Shown here: positions 17,114-26,367 of the stretch, piece after piece
Layout of the letters: each line of letters starts with the position of its first letter
Position numbering within the stretch: position 1 is the stretch's first letter
NCBI GenBank assembly: GCA_031551135.1
Contig: JAVBOA010000020.1
Coordinates: 121,570-185,569 of the forward strand
Source of the DNA: JAITVM01 sp031551135
GTDB taxonomy: Bacteria > Bacillota > Clostridia > Lachnospirales > JAITVM01
Reading direction: 5' to 3'
DNA: 64,000 bases
Translations under genes and position numbers: made by a program
Notes under the pieces: generated by a model
What the model was told of the DNA's origin: nothing
Databases searched by the model: none
What the model saw: the letters and a program-made list of their open reading frames with translations, nothing else

Positions 17114-18148
17114 TTAGAAAGAATCCAGCGATAAAAATTCATATATTTTAGAGAGCAGATAATCTGCTTTTTGCTCGGGGTTAAGATTTTTTTTGTCGGG
17201 AATAAAATATTTATCGGCAGCTATTTCTAAAATATGGCTTAATTTAACAAAGTCGGGTTTTAGGGAATATTCCTTGTTGTTCTGGGCTTTTATGAAATTT
17301 TCAAGCTCGTTTTTATTAATATTATCGATTTCGAAAGGTTTTCTCGACAAAATCTTTTCATCTTTAACGAAAAAAACAGATAATTCTTTCTCGTTGAATG
17401 CCCGAAATAATAGATATAAATTTTTTTTATTCAAAGATGTATTTATTCTTTTTATTTTTTTACTTAAATAATTGAGTTTCTCAATATTTATATGTATATT
17501 TTCGGCCTTTTCGAATTCCAGATTTTTCATACACAGTTTGAAATCTTTCTTCAAAGCCGAAAAGATTTTTTTGTGCTTTGAGTTGAAAAAATCGATAATC
17601 TCCTGAATTTTTTTATTATATTCGGCAGGTTCGGTTTTTTGGGCGCAGGGCGCAAGGCATTTTCCCAAATGATAACGCAAACACTCGCGTTTGTTTTTAA
17701 AAACAGCTTGGCCGCATGTCGGCATTTTCCAGACATCGCCGATTAATTCGATTGTTCTTTGGGCATCGCTTTCGCTGTAAAAAAAACCGAATGAGTTTTT
17801 GTCCTGTTCATACGCAATTCTGATAGAAGGATATTCCATCGAGCAGTCGATTTTTATAAAAGGAAACGACTTATCGCCTTTTAACATCGAATTATATTTC
17901 GGAGAATATTTTTTTATTAAAAAACACTCAAGCAAAAGTGCATCTGATTCACTTTCGGTAATTTGGAAATCTATAAAACGTATTTCTTGTACAAGTTTTT
18001 TTATTTTTGGATTTTTTACAACTCCAAAATATGATTTTACACGTTTTTTTATATTTTTAGATTTTCCAATATAAATAATTTCGTTATTTTTGTTTTTATA
18101 AAAATAACAACCGGGTTTGTTTGGTAGATTTTCGATAATATCATACAT
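17114..18148 (-). CDS. Short UvrC-like (Cho-type) GIY-YIG nuclease
   Basis: A 344-residue protein equal to the N-terminal half of UvrC. The start at 18148 follows AAAGGAAG; a 20-residue upstream extension lacks a site. The GIY-YIG domain (residues about 1-85) shows GCYFYKNKNNEIIYIGKSKNIKKRVKSYF and the glutamate in SESDALLLECFLIKKYSPKYN. A UvrC-type four-cysteine cluster follows (C-x10-C-x7-C-x3-C, ending CLAPC), then a UVR helix (FEKAENI). The C-terminal endonuclease V-like and helix-hairpin-helix domains of full UvrC are absent. It resembles Cho, a second nucleotide-excision nuclease making the 3' incision. A full-length uvrC presumably exists elsewhere. Confidence 0.85.
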   Translation of the reverse strand: MYDIIENLPNKPGCYFYKNKNNEIIYIGKSKNIKKRVKSYFGVVKNPKIKKLVQEIRFIDFQITESESDALLLECFLIKKYSPKYNSMLKGDKSFPFIKIDCSMEYPSIRIAYEQDKNSFGFFYSESDAQRTIELIGDVWKMPTCGQAVFKNKRECLRYHLGKCLAPCAQKTEPAEYNKKIQEIIDFFNSKHKKIFSALKKDFKLCMKNLEFEKAENIHINIEKLNYLSKKIKRINTSLNKKNLYLLFRAFNEKELSVFFVKDEKILSRKPFEIDNINKNELENFIKAQNNKEYSLKPDFVKLSHILEIAADKYFIPDKKNLNPEQKADYLLSKIYEFLSLDSF

Positions 18149-18297
18149 ATAAATCTTCCTTTGGAAATTTGTGTTTGTCGAAATATTCCATAATATAGTA
18201 TTATTCATATGGCAATTTGAATAAATACTATAATTTTTTGTTTAAGGGATGGCAGCAACGTTCACTTTACAATTATAAGTCTTTTGGGCAATCTGTA

Positions 18298-18326
18298 TTG
18301 ACAAGTTTATTAAGAAATTTTATACT
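18298..18326 (+). promoter_or_regulatory. Vegetative promoter of the S9 peptidase gene
   Basis: TTGACA, 17-base spacer, TATACT: close to the sigma-A consensus, leaving a leader of about 130 bases before the TTG start. Confidence 0.75.
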
Positions 18327-18461
18327 CGAAATAATCTATTCCAATTATTTCAAATCTTTTCCGTTTTCGCAATTCTGATTTTAATAATCGTACAAAACAT
18401 AATTGTTTGCGTGCGATAAATTTTGAAATTGCAAGGCTATTCATTTAAAGGGGTGTATAAA

Positions 18462-20780
18462 TTGGCAAAAAAGTTTTTTCTTTCATTTATATTAACATCT
18501 ATACTGATTTTTTCAAGCGTAGTTAGTGCAGGCGCGACCGGCAGCATTTCAAATTCTCCATTTTTCAACAAAACAAACAACGAAATTAATACCACAACCC
18601 TTGCGGAACCAAACGCCGAATATTTGAGTTTTGCAAATTTCGCAAAAATATTTGTAAATAAAACTACATATAATCACGGCGAAAATCCGATTGATGTTTT
18701 GTATAACAGATATCTGCTGCTTGAGAGCGACAGTTTTATAAATGCAGAAAAACTTAAACGTACAGATGCTTTGACAATAGCGATGCGGCAATTGGGGCAT
18801 TTTCTGCCGCAAGAAACGTTTTTGCAAAAAGCTTTTGAGGAAAAGCTTATTAATTCTGCCGACGCAAAACCGTTTGCCGATGATAAATTTATTACTTCAA
18901 AAGAAGCAGAGCAGCTTATCAGCAATCTGCAAGCACGATTGAACGCAAAATTAAGTAAAACTGTTGTTCCGAAATATAATATCGAAGATTATTTGGCTCT
19001 TCCAAAATCATACGGATATTCTATTTCTCCGGACGGTACGGCTTTGTTTTTTATGTCACCGTGGAAAAATGCAATGAATCTTTTTGTGAAAGACTTGGTA
19101 GACGACAAAGTTTATCAGCTTACTTTTTCGCAAAATGACGATATAATGGGTTCTGCGCTCAAAAATGAATCTGTTTTGTATTTGAAAGATATCGGTGGTA
19201 ATGAGATTTATCATTTGTACAAAACTGATGACGACGGGAACGAAATAGATTTAACACCATACGCAAATGTCACGACACAAATTTTAGATATGAATTATAC
19301 TCTAAAACGCAATGACGAAATTATTATAAGCATGAATAAAGATAATCCGGCGTATTTTTCATTGTACCGCCTGAATATAAATGACGGCTCTTTAAAAATG
19401 TTATACGAAAATAAAGATGGCTTCACAAATTTTTTGTTCGACAATAATTCACAATTATGCGTTGCCGAAAAATCCGACGGAATAAATTTTGAATATTATT
19501 ACCGTAAAAATAACAATCAAAAGTTTACTAAAATAAAATCTTATCAAAATCAAGGAACTTTTTCAATATTAATGTTTGGTGAGGATAACCGCACGGGTTA
19601 TGCAATTTCTTCTATCGGCTCTGATACTGAGGCTTTGGTCGAAGTTGATATTCCGACGGGCGAAATCAAAAAAGAAATTTTTAAGCATCCGAACGTTGAC
19701 CTTTACTCTTTGATCGGCGGAACGGATTATGCCACAATCGGCGGTGTTATGTTTTATACAGACAAGCCGAAAGTAAAATTTATGGATACAAAATTGGAAG
19801 CCGTTTATCAAAAAATATCTGCGTTAGTTCCGGCGAATGATTTTATAAGCATCGGCAGTTACAATTACGATTTTACAAAATTTGTGCTTGTAACTTCCAG
19901 CGACGTTAATAAAGGCAAATATTATATTTATGATTATGTGAAAAATAAATTGGATTTATTAATGGATTTAAATAATATTCCGGTTGATTATAATGCGAAA
20001 ATGACGCCGGTTTCTTATCTATCAAGAGACGGCAATACTATTCACGGATATTTGACTTTACCGAAAAACGTAGAGCCAAAAAATCTGCCGGTTATAATTA
20101 ATCCGCATGGCGGCCCGTGGTTAAGGGATTATTGGGGTTATAATCCGGAAGTTCAGATGTTCGCCAACCGTGGCTACGCTGTTCTGCAAATGAATTTTAG
20201 GGGTTCTACCGGCTACGGAAAGAATTTTGTGGATTTGGGCGATAAGCAATGGGGACTCAATATGCAAAACGATATAACCGACGGCGTGAACTGGCTGATT
20301 AATCTCGGAATAGCCGATAAAAACCGAATTGCGATTTACGGTGCGTCCTATGGCGGTTATGCGGCACTTTCGGGGCTTGTTTCCACTCCGGATTTATACG
20401 CCGCGGCTGTGGATTATGTCGGGGTTTCGAATTTATTTACTTTTATGAATACTATCCCGGAATACTGGGAAGCTCAAAGAAATATGTTTTATAAACGAGT
20501 AGGAAATCCCGAAACCGACAAAGAACAGTTTGAAAAAACATCACCTTCTTTGAATGCGGATAAAATCAAAAAACCTGTATTTATTGCACAGGGTGCGAAC
20601 GATCCACGCGTAAATATTGCGGAATCCGAGCAAATGGTCGCCGCACTTAAAAAGAATAATGTCCCTTATGAATATATGGTCAAAGAAAATGAAGGTCACG
20701 GATTTACAAAATATGACAATCAATTAGAGTTTTATACAAGAATGTTGGCTTTCTTGGATAAATACGTGAAAAATAAATAA
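18462..20780 (+). CDS. Secreted S9 prolyl-oligopeptidase family peptidase
   Basis: A 772-residue exported serine peptidase. The start is TTG at 18462, eight bases after AAAGGGG, because it places the signal peptide (KKFFLSFILTSILIFSS, cut near SAGA) at the N-terminus. Residues about 85-165 resemble an SLH-type domain (LKRTDALTIAMRQLG; FADDKFITSKEAEQLISNL). A beta-propeller region follows (YSISPDGTALFFMS). The C-terminal alpha/beta hydrolase domain has GASYGGYAAL (Ser629), ANDPR (Asp714) and EGHGF (His746), the catalytic triad. It probably degrades short peptides outside the cell. Single-gene unit with a consensus promoter and a terminator. Confidence 0.88.
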   Translation: MAKKFFLSFILTSILIFSSVVSAGATGSISNSPFFNKTNNEINTTTLAEPNAEYLSFANFAKIFVNKTTYNHGENPIDVLYNRYLLLESDSFINAEKLKRTDALTIAMRQLGHFLPQETFLQKAFEEKLINSADAKPFADDKFITSKEAEQLISNLQARLNAKLSKTVVPKYNIEDYLALPKSYGYSISPDGTALFFMSPWKNAMNLFVKDLVDDKVYQLTFSQNDDIMGSALKNESVLYLKDIGGNEIYHLYKTDDDGNEIDLTPYANVTTQILDMNYTLKRNDEIIISMNKDNPAYFSLYRLNINDGSLKMLYENKDGFTNFLFDNNSQLCVAEKSDGINFEYYYRKNNNQKFTKIKSYQNQGTFSILMFGEDNRTGYAISSIGSDTEALVEVDIPTGEIKKEIFKHPNVDLYSLIGGTDYATIGGVMFYTDKPKVKFMDTKLEAVYQKISALVPANDFISIGSYNYDFTKFVLVTSSDVNKGKYYIYDYVKNKLDLLMDLNNIPVDYNAKMTPVSYLSRDGNTIHGYLTLPKNVEPKNLPVIINPHGGPWLRDYWGYNPEVQMFANRGYAVLQMNFRGSTGYGKNFVDLGDKQWGLNMQNDITDGVNWLINLGIADKNRIAIYGASYGGYAALSGLVSTPDLYAAAVDYVGVSNLFTFMNTIPEYWEAQRNMFYKRVGNPETDKEQFEKTSPSLNADKIKKPVFIAQGANDPRVNIAESEQMVAALKKNNVPYEYMVKENEGHGFTKYDNQLEFYTRMLAFLDKYVKNK

Positions 20781-20808
20781 ATTTAAACAACATTAAAATA
20801 AAAATTCT

Positions 20809-20834
20809 AAAACGGCGCATTGCGCCGTTTTTTT
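20809..20834. terminator. Bidirectional terminator between S9 peptidase and Tlp
   Basis: AAAACGGCGC / GCGCCGTTTT with a two-base AT-loop core and T-tracts on the plus strand and (complement) minus strand. Confidence 0.85.
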
Positions 20835-20838
20835 GTGC

Positions 20839-20860
20839 AAATCTAATCGTTCGTCAGTTA
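20839..20860. repeat. Short shared motif, copy 1
   Basis: AAATCTAATCGTTCGTCAGT recurs with one change at 39877-39899, where it forms half of a hairpin. Meaning unknown. Confidence 0.4.
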
Positions 20861-21085
20861 TTTATTCTTTTTTTCTTTGCCGATAATCTGCTCTTTTAAT
20901 TCATCCTGCAAAGCATCTATAGATTCAGCTCTGCGTTCATTTTTTGCAATAAGCGATTGCACATGCATTTCGTCCGAAGCCGTTTCCATAATATCTTCGG
21001 CAAATTCTATATTGTCTTGTGTATTTTCGATTGTATCTTTTATTTTGCGAATCTTATCTTTGCGGCTGTCTATTCTATGGCACAT
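20858..21085 (-). CDS. tlp: Tlp-like small acid-soluble spore protein
   Basis: A 75-residue hydrophilic helical protein. The pattern DSRKDKIRKIKDTIENTQDNIEFAEDI..., then KNERRAESIDALQDELKEQI, matches the Tlp family of minor spore proteins (D-x-R-x-D-x-V-x-x-I start, N-x-R-R mid-motif). Tlp is made in the forespore and deposited in the spore core. The ATG is preceded by a strong AGGAGGAG. A GCATA sequence upstream would fit a sigma-G -35, but the -10 fit is poor. It is independent evidence that the host sporulates. Confidence 0.7.
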   Translation of the reverse strand: MCHRIDSRKDKIRKIKDTIENTQDNIEFAEDIMETASDEMHVQSLIAKNERRAESIDALQDELKEQIIGKEKKNK

Positions 21086-21146
21086 AATTCTCCTCCTAAA
21101 AAAGCTTGTATTCTTATTATATCCAAAGGAAAATTCTTTATGCTAT

Positions 21147-21830
21147 TTATTGCAAACCGGTATACGCCGAAGAATCATCATCTCCGCTGATTTCGGAGAT
21201 TCTCCAGAAATCGTCTTCTTTAACAAGATTTAATTTTACCGAAAAATTATAATCCCCCTCCGAAGTTTTTGTATTGAATTTTAATTCGTATGCAAAAGCG
21301 TCTTTGCTTAATTCCGTAGTTTTCAGAATTTCGTAATTTTCTACCCATGGGCTGGAAACTCCCGTTACCCAAAAATTAAATCCGTTTTCATCTAATTGTT
21401 GAATATATTTTTCTTTCAGTTCTTTGGTCATAATAGAATATTGCAAAGCGGCATTTCGGCTTTTGACTCCCTTTGCCCATAATTCAATGGCTTTTTCGGG
21501 CGAATCGGCACCGAAATTTTCGACGCTTTCCAATAATAATCTGATTTTAGCTTTGTCTTTGCTGTAAATAGATATCTGCTTTTCCGAATCAAAATACGAA
21601 ATTTCGGAATCCAAGCTTTCGGCGATTGTCCTAAGCGGAACATAAGTCGTATTGTTGTAAATAAACGGCTCATTGCCTTTTTCGAAAACGATTTCTTTGT
21701 CTTGAACAGAAATATTTTTGACATTATAAAATATCTCTATCATTTTGCCGCTCGAAGCCGCATAAACCGTAGTAAATCCAAAAGCTCCGATAATAACGCC
21801 GACAGCCATGCTTTTTAAATCAAATTTCAT
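21147..21830 (-). CDS. Exported protein with copper-amine-oxidase N-terminal (stalk) domain
   Basis: A 227-residue protein with an N-terminal hydrophobic signal/anchor (VGVIIGAFGFTTVYAAS). A copper amine oxidase N-like domain (about residues 35-95) is recognised by FIYNNTTYVPLRTIAESLDSEISYFDSEKQISIY. Despite the name this domain carries no redox activity and is common on clostridial surface proteins. The C-terminal 120 residues (AIELWAKGVKSRNAALQYSIMTKELKEKY onward) resemble NTF2-like repeat folds of unknown role. The ATG follows CAGGAGATGAG. It is 61 bases upstream of Tlp on the same strand. Confidence 0.75.
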   Translation of the reverse strand: MKFDLKSMAVGVIIGAFGFTTVYAASSGKMIEIFYNVKNISVQDKEIVFEKGNEPFIYNNTTYVPLRTIAESLDSEISYFDSEKQISIYSKDKAKIRLLLESVENFGADSPEKAIELWAKGVKSRNAALQYSIMTKELKEKYIQQLDENGFNFWVTGVSSPWVENYEILKTTELSKDAFAYELKFNTKTSEGDYNFSVKLNLVKEDDFWRISEISGDDDSSAYTGLQ

Positions 21831-22010
21831 AAACTCATCTCCTGTTTTAATTATATCTTAATTATATATTTTGCGTATTTAATCTACAAGTTATTAATCC
21901 GGAGGAATTTCAATATCAATAAAAAATTCAAACATAAGAATACTATAGGATAAAATGATTAAAAAAAACGGATACAATAAAAATTTATAGGTAAAGTTTT
22001 AAAATATTGC

Positions 22011-22039
22011 TTGACAATGAATAATAATGATATTAATAT
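22011..22039 (+). promoter_or_regulatory. Promoter of the AtuA/ABC/ADP-ribosylglycohydrolase cluster
   Basis: TTGACA, 17-base spacer, TAATAT, about 45 bases before the regulator's ATG. It is the only good promoter before the cluster, so the regulator probably controls its own operon. Confidence 0.7.
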
Positions 22040-22085
22040 TGAACTATAAGTTTAATTGTTTAACAAATAGACAAGTGGTGATATT

Positions 22086-22760
22086 ATGAAAGTTATGCCT
22101 ATTAGAAATGATAGATTATCAGATAAAGTTGTTCATGAAATTCTCACGCAGATTAAAAACGGAAGTTTGAAGCAAGGAGATAAACTGCCTGCCGAAAATT
22201 TGCTTGCGGAACAGTTTGGGGTTAGCAGAGGGATTTTGCGCGAGGCGCTTACGATTTTGCAGTCTCAGGGATATATCAGGAGAAAACCGAAAGACGGGAC
22301 CTATATCAATGCAGACGCTCATTCGGAACTGGTGAATTCTTCGGTAGACAATGTTTTGAAAAATGCAACTTATAGGGAACTTATGGAGTTTCGGGAAGCT
22401 CTGGAATTGAAAATGGTTGAAAAAGTCATTGAGAGGGCGGACGAATCGGATATCGAAGAAATTTCCGAAATTTTTTCGCTCGATGAAAAAGATGAATCCG
22501 AAAATAATATGGATTATTATTTTCATTATAAACTGGCGCAAGTTTCACGAAATTCTTTCTTTATGAATTTTATCGACACCTATTATGACTTGATTTATGA
22601 AATCGCGAAAAACAGCAGAAAAGACCCGGAACGTCAAAAGTTGATTTTTGAGGAACATATGGCTATTTTTGAGGCGATAAAAGCTCGTGACAAAAACGCG
22701 GCGGCAGAAGCTGTAAAACATCATATGAATATGGTTGTAGAAAAAGCAAAGAATATATAA
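22086..22760 (+). CDS. FadR/GntR-family regulator of the adjacent catabolic cluster
   Basis: A 224-residue regulator. The winged helix at about residues 8-72 reads VVHEILTQIKNGSLKQGDKLPAE... with QFGVSRGILREALTILQSQGYI. The C-terminal FCD domain ends with EEHMAIFEAIKARDKNAAAEAVKHHM, the histidine-bearing helices typical of FadR-type ligand domains. It starts 11 bases before the AtuA gene's start and shares its promoter, so it is almost certainly a local repressor sensing the imported compound or a breakdown product, often a sugar acid or other carboxylate in this family. Confidence 0.9.
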   Translation: MKVMPIRNDRLSDKVVHEILTQIKNGSLKQGDKLPAENLLAEQFGVSRGILREALTILQSQGYIRRKPKDGTYINADAHSELVNSSVDNVLKNATYRELMEFREALELKMVEKVIERADESDIEEISEIFSLDEKDESENNMDYYFHYKLAQVSRNSFFMNFIDTYYDLIYEIAKNSRKDPERQKLIFEEHMAIFEAIKARDKNAAAEAVKHHMNMVVEKAKNI

Positions 22761-22770
22761 AGGTGATGTT

Positions 22771-24117
22771 ATGGAATATAAAATTTTATCTCCATGTGGG
22801 ATACTTGGATACGGTTTTCCGAAAGAATCGTTTGAAAACGGTATTTTGCAAAAGCCGGATGCAATAGTAGTTGATGCAGGCTCGACAGATGCCGGTCCTC
22901 ATAAGCTTGGCGCAGGCACGGCGATTGTCAGCAAAACTGCGTTTAAAAGAGATTTGGAATTACTGGTTTTAGGCGGCGTAAAACTTAATGTACCGGTTAT
23001 TGTCGGCTCGGCCGGCGGAAGCGGCGGAAAAGTTCATGTCGATTGGTCGGTTTCTATTCTAAAAGAGATTTTGGAAGAAAATAAAATCCAAAATAAAAAA
23101 ATCGCGGTAATTTATGCGGATATAGAAAAAGATAAAGTTAAGCAAAATTTGAATAAAATAATTCCGCTCGGCGAAGGAGTACCCGAACTGACAGAAACTC
23201 GTTTGGATGAAACTGTCGGAATTGTTGCGCAAATGGGGCACGAACCGATTATCGAAGCTTTGAAAAATAAAGCGGATATCATAATTTGCGGCAGAGCTTA
23301 TGACCCGTCGCCGTTTGCAGCCGCGGCGATTTACAACGGCTGTGACCTTGCGCTTTCGTATCATTTGGGTAAAATTCTGGAATGTGCCGCGCTTTGCGCT
23401 GTTCCAGGCACTGCGAAAGATTGTATGTTAGGAATTATAAATGAATCCGCCTTTACGGTATTTCCGCTGAATAAAAACAGAATATGTACTTCCGTATCGG
23501 TTGCGGCTCATACTTTTTATGAAAAATCACATCCGTATATACTTCCCGGCCCGGGAATTATTTCGAATCTGGAGCAATGCGAATTTGAAGAAACGGACGG
23601 CGGCGCGGTAATTGTTCGAGGAAGTAAATTGGAAAAATCGGATAAATATTATATAAAATTGGAAGGCGCAAGAAAAACGGCTTACAGAGCTTTTGTTATC
23701 GCAGGGGTCAGAGACCCGATTTTGATTTCGAAAATCGAAGAGGTAGAAAATATAATAAAAGACGAAGTTTCTGATAATTATAAGGATTATGGCGATTTTA
23801 AAATTAATTTTATAAATTACGGTTTAAACGGCGTTATGGGTGATATCGAGCCGATTAAAACGCCTGCTCACGAATTGGGCGTGCTTTTCGAAGTTTTGGC
23901 CGAAACTCAGGAACTTGCCAACACGGTTTTATCAACTTTGCGTTCGACTTTTTTGCATTATGGTTATTCGGGAAGAAAATCTACAGCCGGGAATCTAGCT
24001 TTTCCTTTTGCACCTTCGGATGTGCCTTTTGGGGCTGTTTATGAATTCAGCGTTTATCATTTGATGGAAGTGGACGACGCGCTTGAAATGTTTCCGATAT
24101 TTTATTTCAATGTTTAG
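22771..24117 (+). CDS. AtuA-family (DUF1446) protein
   Basis: A 448-residue cytoplasmic protein of the acyclic terpene utilisation AtuA / DUF1446 family. Signatures are CGILGYGFP near the start, DAGSTDAGPHKLG, the glycine-rich VGSAGGSGGKVHVDW, CGRAYDPSPFAAA and LPGPGIISN. The name comes from a gene needed for acyclic terpene catabolism in Pseudomonas, but the biochemical activity of most members is not established. It starts 11 bases after the regulator (AAAGGTGATG) and is followed at once by its usual DUF4387 partner. The setting with a sugar-type importer and glycohydrolases argues against a terpene role here. Confidence 0.85.
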   Translation: MEYKILSPCGILGYGFPKESFENGILQKPDAIVVDAGSTDAGPHKLGAGTAIVSKTAFKRDLELLVLGGVKLNVPVIVGSAGGSGGKVHVDWSVSILKEILEENKIQNKKIAVIYADIEKDKVKQNLNKIIPLGEGVPELTETRLDETVGIVAQMGHEPIIEALKNKADIIICGRAYDPSPFAAAAIYNGCDLALSYHLGKILECAALCAVPGTAKDCMLGIINESAFTVFPLNKNRICTSVSVAAHTFYEKSHPYILPGPGIISNLEQCEFEETDGGAVIVRGSKLEKSDKYYIKLEGARKTAYRAFVIAGVRDPILISKIEEVENIIKDEVSDNYKDYGDFKINFINYGLNGVMGDIEPIKTPAHELGVLFEVLAETQELANTVLSTLRSTFLHYGYSGRKSTAGNLAFPFAPSDVPFGAVYEFSVYHLMEVDDALEMFPIFYFNV

Positions 24118-24127
24118 GAGGTGAGCT

Positions 24128-24457
24128 ATGAAACTTTATGATATGGCAGCTGTGCTTCGAAGCAAAAATTCCGGACCATTTGAAATTACGATAGACTGCT
24201 TATTTGATAACAAAGACAATTATTTAAAAATCAAAGATTCGGGCATTATAAATAAAGAGCAAATCTCCAAGCTTTACGGTATAGACGCAGATAAAATAAT
24301 CAATATTGTTTTTTTTGACCAAGCGCTTGGCTTTAAAATAACTTATGTGCGGCCGGTGTCTTCGGGAACTTGTTTTGACAGGGATGTTTACGGGGCTCAG
24401 CAGCATGCTCCTCTCATGAACATGGAAATTGATTATAGTGGCGGGGTGGGATCTTAA
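24128..24457 (+). CDS. DUF4387 protein, AtuA partner
   Basis: A 109-residue protein with the family pattern LYDMAAVLRSKNSGPFEITIDCLFDN, then IVFFDQALGFKITYVRP, and the end motif GTCFDRDVYGAQQHAPL. DUF4387 proteins are encoded directly after, or fused to, AtuA/DUF1446 proteins and presumably form a complex with them. The ATG follows GGAGGTGAG. Its TAA shares one base with the ATG of the next permease, so the permease is translationally coupled. Confidence 0.85.
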   Translation: MKLYDMAAVLRSKNSGPFEITIDCLFDNKDNYLKIKDSGIINKEQISKLYGIDADKIINIVFFDQALGFKITYVRPVSSGTCFDRDVYGAQQHAPLMNMEIDYSGGVGS

Positions 24458-25368
24458 TGGAAAAAATCAAACAAAAGTTCAGCTTAAAAAGAATTAAGGA
24501 AGACGGAATGTTATACATCATGCTTATACCGGCTTTGGTGTATTTTGCGATATTTCATATTGCGCCGATTATCGGTATGAAGCTCGCTTTTTATGATTAC
24601 AAAATAGTGGGCGATGACGTTTTCGTCGGACTTAAATATTTTTATCAGCTTTTTGAGACACCATTGTTTACTACAATTTTTAAAAACACAATTATTATCA
24701 GCACAATGAAATTAGTATTGATATTTCCGCTTCCGGTTATTTTCGCAATTTTGCTTAATGAATTATTAAACGGACCGTTTCGGAAAGGTGTGCAAATTGT
24801 TTCTTATCTTCCGCATTTCCTATCGTGGATAGTTATTGCCGGGGTTTGGTTCGAATTTTTATCGCCTTCGAAAGGTTTAGTAAATGCAATAATAACTTCA
24901 TTCGGTTTTCCGGCAAAAGATTTTTTGACCGATAAAGGCTCGATTCGTTGGGTTTTGCTTTTCAGTGAGGCTTGGCGTTCGGTTGGTTGGGACTCGATTA
25001 TTTATCTTGCGGCGATTTTAGGAATCAATACGGAAATTTATGAGGCGGCTCGAATCGACGGCGCAAATCGAATGGATATAGTTTTACGAATAATTTTACC
25101 GAGTCTTTTTGTACCGATGATGACGGTTTTTATTTTGAATATCGGATTTTTTATGAATGCCGGTGTTGACCAAGTATTTTCATTTACCAATACTTCGGTA
25201 AATTCAGTAATTGATATCATTGACACATATGTTTACCGTGTCGGACTTTTGGAATTTCAATATTCTTTTGCCACTGCTGCAAGTATTTTTAAAGCAATTA
25301 TCGGTTTGGTATTGATTCTAAGTTCCAATTTTATTTCCAAAAAATTAACCGGAAAAGGCGCTTGGTAA
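24457..25368 (+). CDS. ABC sugar-type permease, LplB/UgpA-like
   Basis: A 303-residue membrane protein with six hydrophobic segments. It carries the ATPase-contact EAA loop EAARIDGANRMDIVLRIILP, as in carbohydrate-uptake transporter 1 permeases of the LplB type. It starts inside the stop codon of DUF4387 and is followed 12 bases later by the second permease. With that permease and the binding lipoprotein it forms an importer; no ATPase gene occurs in the cluster, so a shared MsiK/UgpC-type ATPase encoded elsewhere is expected. Confidence 0.9.
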   Translation: MEKIKQKFSLKRIKEDGMLYIMLIPALVYFAIFHIAPIIGMKLAFYDYKIVGDDVFVGLKYFYQLFETPLFTTIFKNTIIISTMKLVLIFPLPVIFAILLNELLNGPFRKGVQIVSYLPHFLSWIVIAGVWFEFLSPSKGLVNAIITSFGFPAKDFLTDKGSIRWVLLFSEAWRSVGWDSIIYLAAILGINTEIYEAARIDGANRMDIVLRIILPSLFVPMMTVFILNIGFFMNAGVDQVFSFTNTSVNSVIDIIDTYVYRVGLLEFQYSFATAASIFKAIIGLVLILSSNFISKKLTGKGAW

Positions 25369-25380
25369 GGGGGGTCAAAT

Positions 25381-26262
25381 ATGAAAGAAAAAATTTCTGT
25401 TTCAAAAATAATAATAATCGTATTACTTACATTGTTTTCTTTAAGTATTTTGATGCCTTGCTTGAATATTATCGCCCGTTCTTTTTCGCATCCGGACAAA
25501 GTGAATCTCCTAAGAAGTTTCGACATTCTTCCGAAAGGCTTTTCACTGGTAAATTATCAAGTTGTATTTAAAAACAGTACGATTTGGCAGAGTATAATTA
25601 ATTCGGGAATAATTACCATTGCCGGAACTTTGCTTTCTATATTTTTAACGACTTGCACGGCGTATGTTCTTATTAAAAAAGATTTAATCGGCAGAAATTT
25701 AATCATGCTTTTGTTAATAATAATTATGATTTTAGAGCCGGGCATTGTTCAGGAATATTTGGTTTTTAAAGATTTAAAAATTTTGGATAAAATTGTGGTT
25801 ATGATTTTGTACCGCTCTATAAATGTTTATTATCTGATTATAATGATGAGATTTTTGGAAGAAATTCCGGTTTCTTTGATTGAATCCGCAAAAATAGACG
25901 GCGCCGGCCACGTAAGTATTCTGATGAAAATTATACTGCCTTTAGCAAAAATCCCTGTTTTAACAATAGGTATGTTTTATGCAGTTTTTAGATGGAATGA
26001 ATTTTTTAAAAGCAGTATTTTTCTGTCCAGTAAAGGAAATACGGTTTTGCAGGTTTTGTTGCGTCAATTTATTGTGGAGGCTGACAGCACGGCGATAATC
26101 GGCACAGCAGATATTTTGGCAAATAACGAAATTGCGAGATTGGATTTCGGCTCTATAAAAGCCGCAACAATTGTTGTTGCAGTTATTCCGATTCTTGCCC
26201 TTTATCCGCTTATCTTGAAATATTACACCAGCGGAGTTTTAACAGGCGGAGTTAAGGAATAA
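25381..26262 (+). CDS. ABC sugar-type permease, YtcP/UgpE-like
   Basis: A 293-residue partner permease with six hydrophobic segments and the EAA loop ESAKIDGAGHVSILMKIILP. The ATG is preceded by AAGGGGGG. It heterodimerises with the preceding permease in the usual arrangement of LplB/YtcP importers for complex saccharides or glycosides. The 105-base gap to the binding-protein gene contains no terminator. Confidence 0.9.
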   Translation: MKEKISVSKIIIIVLLTLFSLSILMPCLNIIARSFSHPDKVNLLRSFDILPKGFSLVNYQVVFKNSTIWQSIINSGIITIAGTLLSIFLTTCTAYVLIKKDLIGRNLIMLLLIIIMILEPGIVQEYLVFKDLKILDKIVVMILYRSINVYYLIIMMRFLEEIPVSLIESAKIDGAGHVSILMKIILPLAKIPVLTIGMFYAVFRWNEFFKSSIFLSSKGNTVLQVLLRQFIVEADSTAIIGTADILANNEIARLDFGSIKAATIVVAVIPILALYPLILKYYTSGVLTGGVKE

Positions 26263-26367
26263 CGCAGTATAAAATTAGTATATTTCGGCTTTCGTTAAGG
26301 AAGTTGATTTATAAAATATTAAAGCGATTTAAATGAAATAGCATAACAAAAAATAAGGAGGATAACA

